Translations under genes and position numbers: made by a program | The notes under the pieces: generated by a model | The model's database searches: none | What the model saw: the letters and a program-made list of their open reading frames with translations, nothing else | What the model was told of the DNA's origin: nothing | Shown here: positions 21,091-23,377 of the stretch, in pieces | How the letters are laid out: every line of letters begins with the position of its first letter | How positions within the stretch are numbered: position 1 is the stretch's first letter | NCBI GenBank assembly: GCA_964603985.1 | Contig: CAZRXG010000051.1 | Coordinates: 1 to 23,377 of the forward strand | DNA length: 23,377 nt | Source of the DNA: CAZRXG01 sp964603985 | GTDB taxonomy: Bacteria; Chloroflexota; Anaerolineae; Aggregatilineales; UBA3940 | Direction of reading: 5' to 3'

Positions 21091-23289
21091 ATGAACGCCG
21101 GACTGGGAATCGCGCTGCTGCTGCTGGCCTTTGCCACCACGCTCTACGCCCTGATCGCCTCGCTGGTGGGAGCGAGGAAAAAGAATGACGCGCTGGTCGA
21201 GAGCGCCCGCAATGCGGCCATCATCACTTTACCGCTGCTGACGCTCGACGTGCTGCTGCTGATCGGCCTGCTGGTGGCCAGCAACTTCAGCGTCGAGTAC
21301 GTGTGGTCGGTGACCGACAAGGCGATGCCGTTCTACCTCAAGGTCACGGCGCTGTGGGGCGGGCAGGCCGGTTCGCTGCTGTTCTGGACGTGGCTGATGA
21401 GCGCCTTTGCCGCCGGGGTGATGGTGCGGGATTGGCGGCAGGAGCGCGCGCTGATGCCCCACGTCAATGCCTTCTTGATGGGGACGCTGCTGTTCTTCGT
21501 CGTGGTGGTCGCGTTCTGGGAGAATCCCTTCGCCCGCATATGGGTGACGCCGGATGGCAACGTGATCTCCGCGCTGTTCGCCCCTTCTGACGTGCTGAAC
21601 GGCATCTCGACGGGCTGGGCCGGGCTGGGCGAGCGCGTCGGGGGGCTGCTGGGGGTGGTCATCCGGGGGACGGTCCCGCTCGCAGCGCCGTCCGACTCCT
21701 TCATTCCCCCGACGGGCAACGGCCAGGGCCTCAACCCGCTGCTGCGCCATCCGGGCATGATCCTCCACCCGCCGGTGCTGTACCTGGGCTTCGTTGGCTT
21801 CGTGGTGCCGTATGCCTTTGGGATGGCGGCGCTGGTGCGCGGCGAGACCGGCCCGGCCTGGCTGCACGCCACCCGGCGTTGGACGCTGATCGCGTGGCTG
21901 TTCCTCAGCCTGGGGCTGATCCTGGGCGGCTGGTGGGCTTACGACGTGTTGGGCTGGGGTGGCTATTGGGGTTGGGACCCGGTCGAGAATGCGGCGCTGA
22001 TGCCCTGGCTGTCGGGGACGGCCTTCTTGCACTCGGTCATGATCCAGGAGCGGCGGGGGATGCTGCGCCGATGGAACATGCTGCTGATCACGCTGACCTA
22101 CCTCCAGGTCGTGCTGGGCACCTTCGCGACGCGCTCCGGCTTCGTGGCGTCGGTGCACTCCTTCGCACGAAGCGCCATCGGCCCGTTGTTCTTCATCTTC
22201 CTGGTGGGTGCGCTGATCGTCAGCGTGCGCCTGTTGATCCGGCGTTGGGATGAGATGACCTCCGACAACCAGATCGAGCACGTCTTCTCGCGTGAGACGG
22301 TCTTCCTGGTCAACAATCTGCTGTTTCTGAGCATCAACCTGGCGGTCGCGGTGGGGACTTATTGGCCGGTGCTCACCGAGCTGCTGGCCGAAGTCCGCTT
22401 CCTGGGCGTCGAGCGAAGCGCGCTGGGGGCGGAGTATTACGTCCGCACCACCGGGCCGATGTTCCTGGCGCTGGTGCTGCTGATGGGGATCTGCCCGCTG
22501 GTGGCGTGGTCGCGGGGCAGCCTCAGACGCTCCGGGCGGGCGATGCTGTGGCCGCTGGTCGTGGCGTTGGCGGTGGGGGGGCTGATGATCGGCTTCAGGG
22601 AGGCGCTTGGCTTCGGCGGCGGCGTGATCCTGACCTTCGCCTTGGTCGTCTTTACTGCGCTGGTGACGGTGCTGGAGTACCAACGGGGGGCGGTGGCGCG
22701 GGCGCGCGCTCATGGGGAGGGTTACCCGCGTGCGCTGGTGACGCTCTTCGGGCGCAATCGACGCCGCTACGGGGGTTACCTGATCCACCTGGGCGTGCTG
22801 ATCATGGCGGTCGGGATCGTCGCCAGCAATGCCTTCCAGCTTGAGACACAGCAGGCGGTCGCCGCCGGGCAGACGATCACGTTGGGTGATTACGTGCTGG
22901 AGTACGAATCGCTGGAACTCTTCCGCGCGAGGGACGGGCGGGAGGTGGTGCGCGCCCAGACGGTGGTCTACAAAAATGGCCGCCGGGTGGCCCGGCTCGC
23001 GCCGCGCATTGACACCTACCTCAGCGGCCAGCCGATGAGCGTCCCGGCCAAGCACACCAGCCTGCTGGGCGATGATTTCTATGTGCGGTTGATCACCTGG
23101 GAGGAGATCGGGCTGTCCGGCGTGACCTTCCGGGTCTACTACAACCCGCTGGTCAACTGGATCTGGGGCGGCGGTCTGGTCTTCGTCGCGGGGATGCTGA
23201 TCGCGGCCTGGCCGGACCCGCGCGGGCAGCGGCGTGCGCTGACAGCCGGTGCCCGGCGGAGCGCGCCGCTCCCGGCTGGGGGGAAGTAG
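21091..23289 (+). CDS. ccmF: Cytochrome c heme lyase subunit CcmF
   Basis: Polytopic membrane protein of 732 residues, within or slightly above the usual CcmF size, with many membrane helices. The tryptophan-rich heme-handling motif WGGYWGWDPVENAALMPWL is at about residues 289-307. The family His pairs are represented by RHPGMILHPPVLYLGF upstream of it and by HS in the following helix region (AFLHSVMIQERRG, ASVHSFARS). A soluble loop near the C-terminus (about residues 590-690) precedes the last helix. CcmF takes heme from CcmE and attaches it to apocytochrome c. The 10-base gap to ccmE indicates one transcript; remaining ccm genes are probably beyond the right edge. Confidence 0.94.
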   Translation: MNAGLGIALLLLAFATTLYALIASLVGARKKNDALVESARNAAIITLPLLTLDVLLLIGLLVASNFSVEYVWSVTDKAMPFYLKVTALWGGQAGSLLFWTWLMSAFAAGVMVRDWRQERALMPHVNAFLMGTLLFFVVVVAFWENPFARIWVTPDGNVISALFAPSDVLNGISTGWAGLGERVGGLLGVVIRGTVPLAAPSDSFIPPTGNGQGLNPLLRHPGMILHPPVLYLGFVGFVVPYAFGMAALVRGETGPAWLHATRRWTLIAWLFLSLGLILGGWWAYDVLGWGGYWGWDPVENAALMPWLSGTAFLHSVMIQERRGMLRRWNMLLITLTYLQVVLGTFATRSGFVASVHSFARSAIGPLFFIFLVGALIVSVRLLIRRWDEMTSDNQIEHVFSRETVFLVNNLLFLSINLAVAVGTYWPVLTELLAEVRFLGVERSALGAEYYVRTTGPMFLALVLLMGICPLVAWSRGSLRRSGRAMLWPLVVALAVGGLMIGFREALGFGGGVILTFALVVFTALVTVLEYQRGAVARARAHGEGYPRALVTLFGRNRRRYGGYLIHLGVLIMAVGIVASNAFQLETQQAVAAGQTITLGDYVLEYESLELFRARDGREVVRAQTVVYKNGRRVARLAPRIDTYLSGQPMSVPAKHTSLLGDDFYVRLITWEEIGLSGVTFRVYYNPLVNWIWGGGLVFVAGMLIAAWPDPRGQRRALTAGARRSAPLPAGGK

Positions 23290-23311
23290 GTGGGTGGATG
23301 GGCCTTAACAA

Positions 23312-23377
23312 TTCAACCCGGTCATTGTTTGCCCCCCACCCCCGGCCCCTCCCCCACATTCCGCGCCTGACGGCGCT
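23312..23377. mobile_element. Second copy of the MITE-like element, cut by the window edge
   Basis: Aligns base by base with 12282-12347 with only a few substitutions; the left terminal repeat (TTCAACCCGGTCAT) differs from the first copy at two positions. The copy starts 22 bases after the ccmF stop codon, as the first starts 46 bases after the ftsW stop. The right half is outside the window. Confidence 0.7.

Noticed and set aside
1..23377. tRNA or rRNA genes, and a transposase or integrase
   Set aside because: None recognised by eye on either strand; short tRNAs could be missed without a covariance search.

Overview
The window looks like a chromosomal segment of a high-GC bacterium, most likely a Chloroflexota member of the Anaerolineae type. 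This is an inference from lipoproteins with Pro/Thr-rich linkers, the style of the MurD/FtsW/MurG proteins, and a Ccm system with a cysteine-type CcmE. No rRNA or marker gene is present to settle the taxonomy.

Layout. (1) Positions 1-6.5 kb: a visibly lower-GC, accessory-looking block read on the minus strand. It holds an RCC1-repeat lipoprotein, two unrecognised genes, and a tandem family of TolB/WD40-like propeller lipoproteins (two full copies and one beheaded remnant). Two kinds of short dispersed repeat lie between the genes. At the far left a near-consensus minus-strand promoter with an overlapping GAAC-N4-GTTC (LexA-type) box drives something off the window. (2) 6.6-14.3 kb: a plus-strand cell-wall cluster, murD - SGNH hydrolase - D-Ala-D-Ala-ligase-like ATP-grasp - ftsW - murG - CvpA-like, in the order of a dcw cluster but with two inserted genes and no murC/murB/ftsQ after murG. 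(3) 14.3-16.6 kb: trehalose synthesis, otsB(+) and otsA(-), convergent with overlapping 3' ends. (4) 16.7-18.4 kb: a polytopic membrane protein and a secreted/anchored protein with a C-terminal zinc ribbon. (5) 18.4-20.4 kb: three tandem minus-strand copies of a Nif11-type RiPP precursor gene. Each copy has its own promoter, a leader RNA with a conserved long-range helix, a strong RBS and a double hairpin at the 3' end. (6) 20.4-23.3 kb: a divergent cytochrome c maturation pair, ccmE (CxxxY variant) and ccmF.

The most interesting item is the Nif11 array. The three leaders are about 80% identical and each ends in Gly-Gly. Each is followed by a 28-residue, very hydrophobic, Ala/Ile/Val-rich core that differs strongly between copies and has no Cys (two copies) or one Cys. 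No maturation enzyme or transporter is in the window. The three 5' leader RNAs share a 9-bp pairing that brackets 129, 129 and 176 nt just upstream of the RBS. I could not run homology, folding or taxonomy searches; all alignments and counts here were done by eye.
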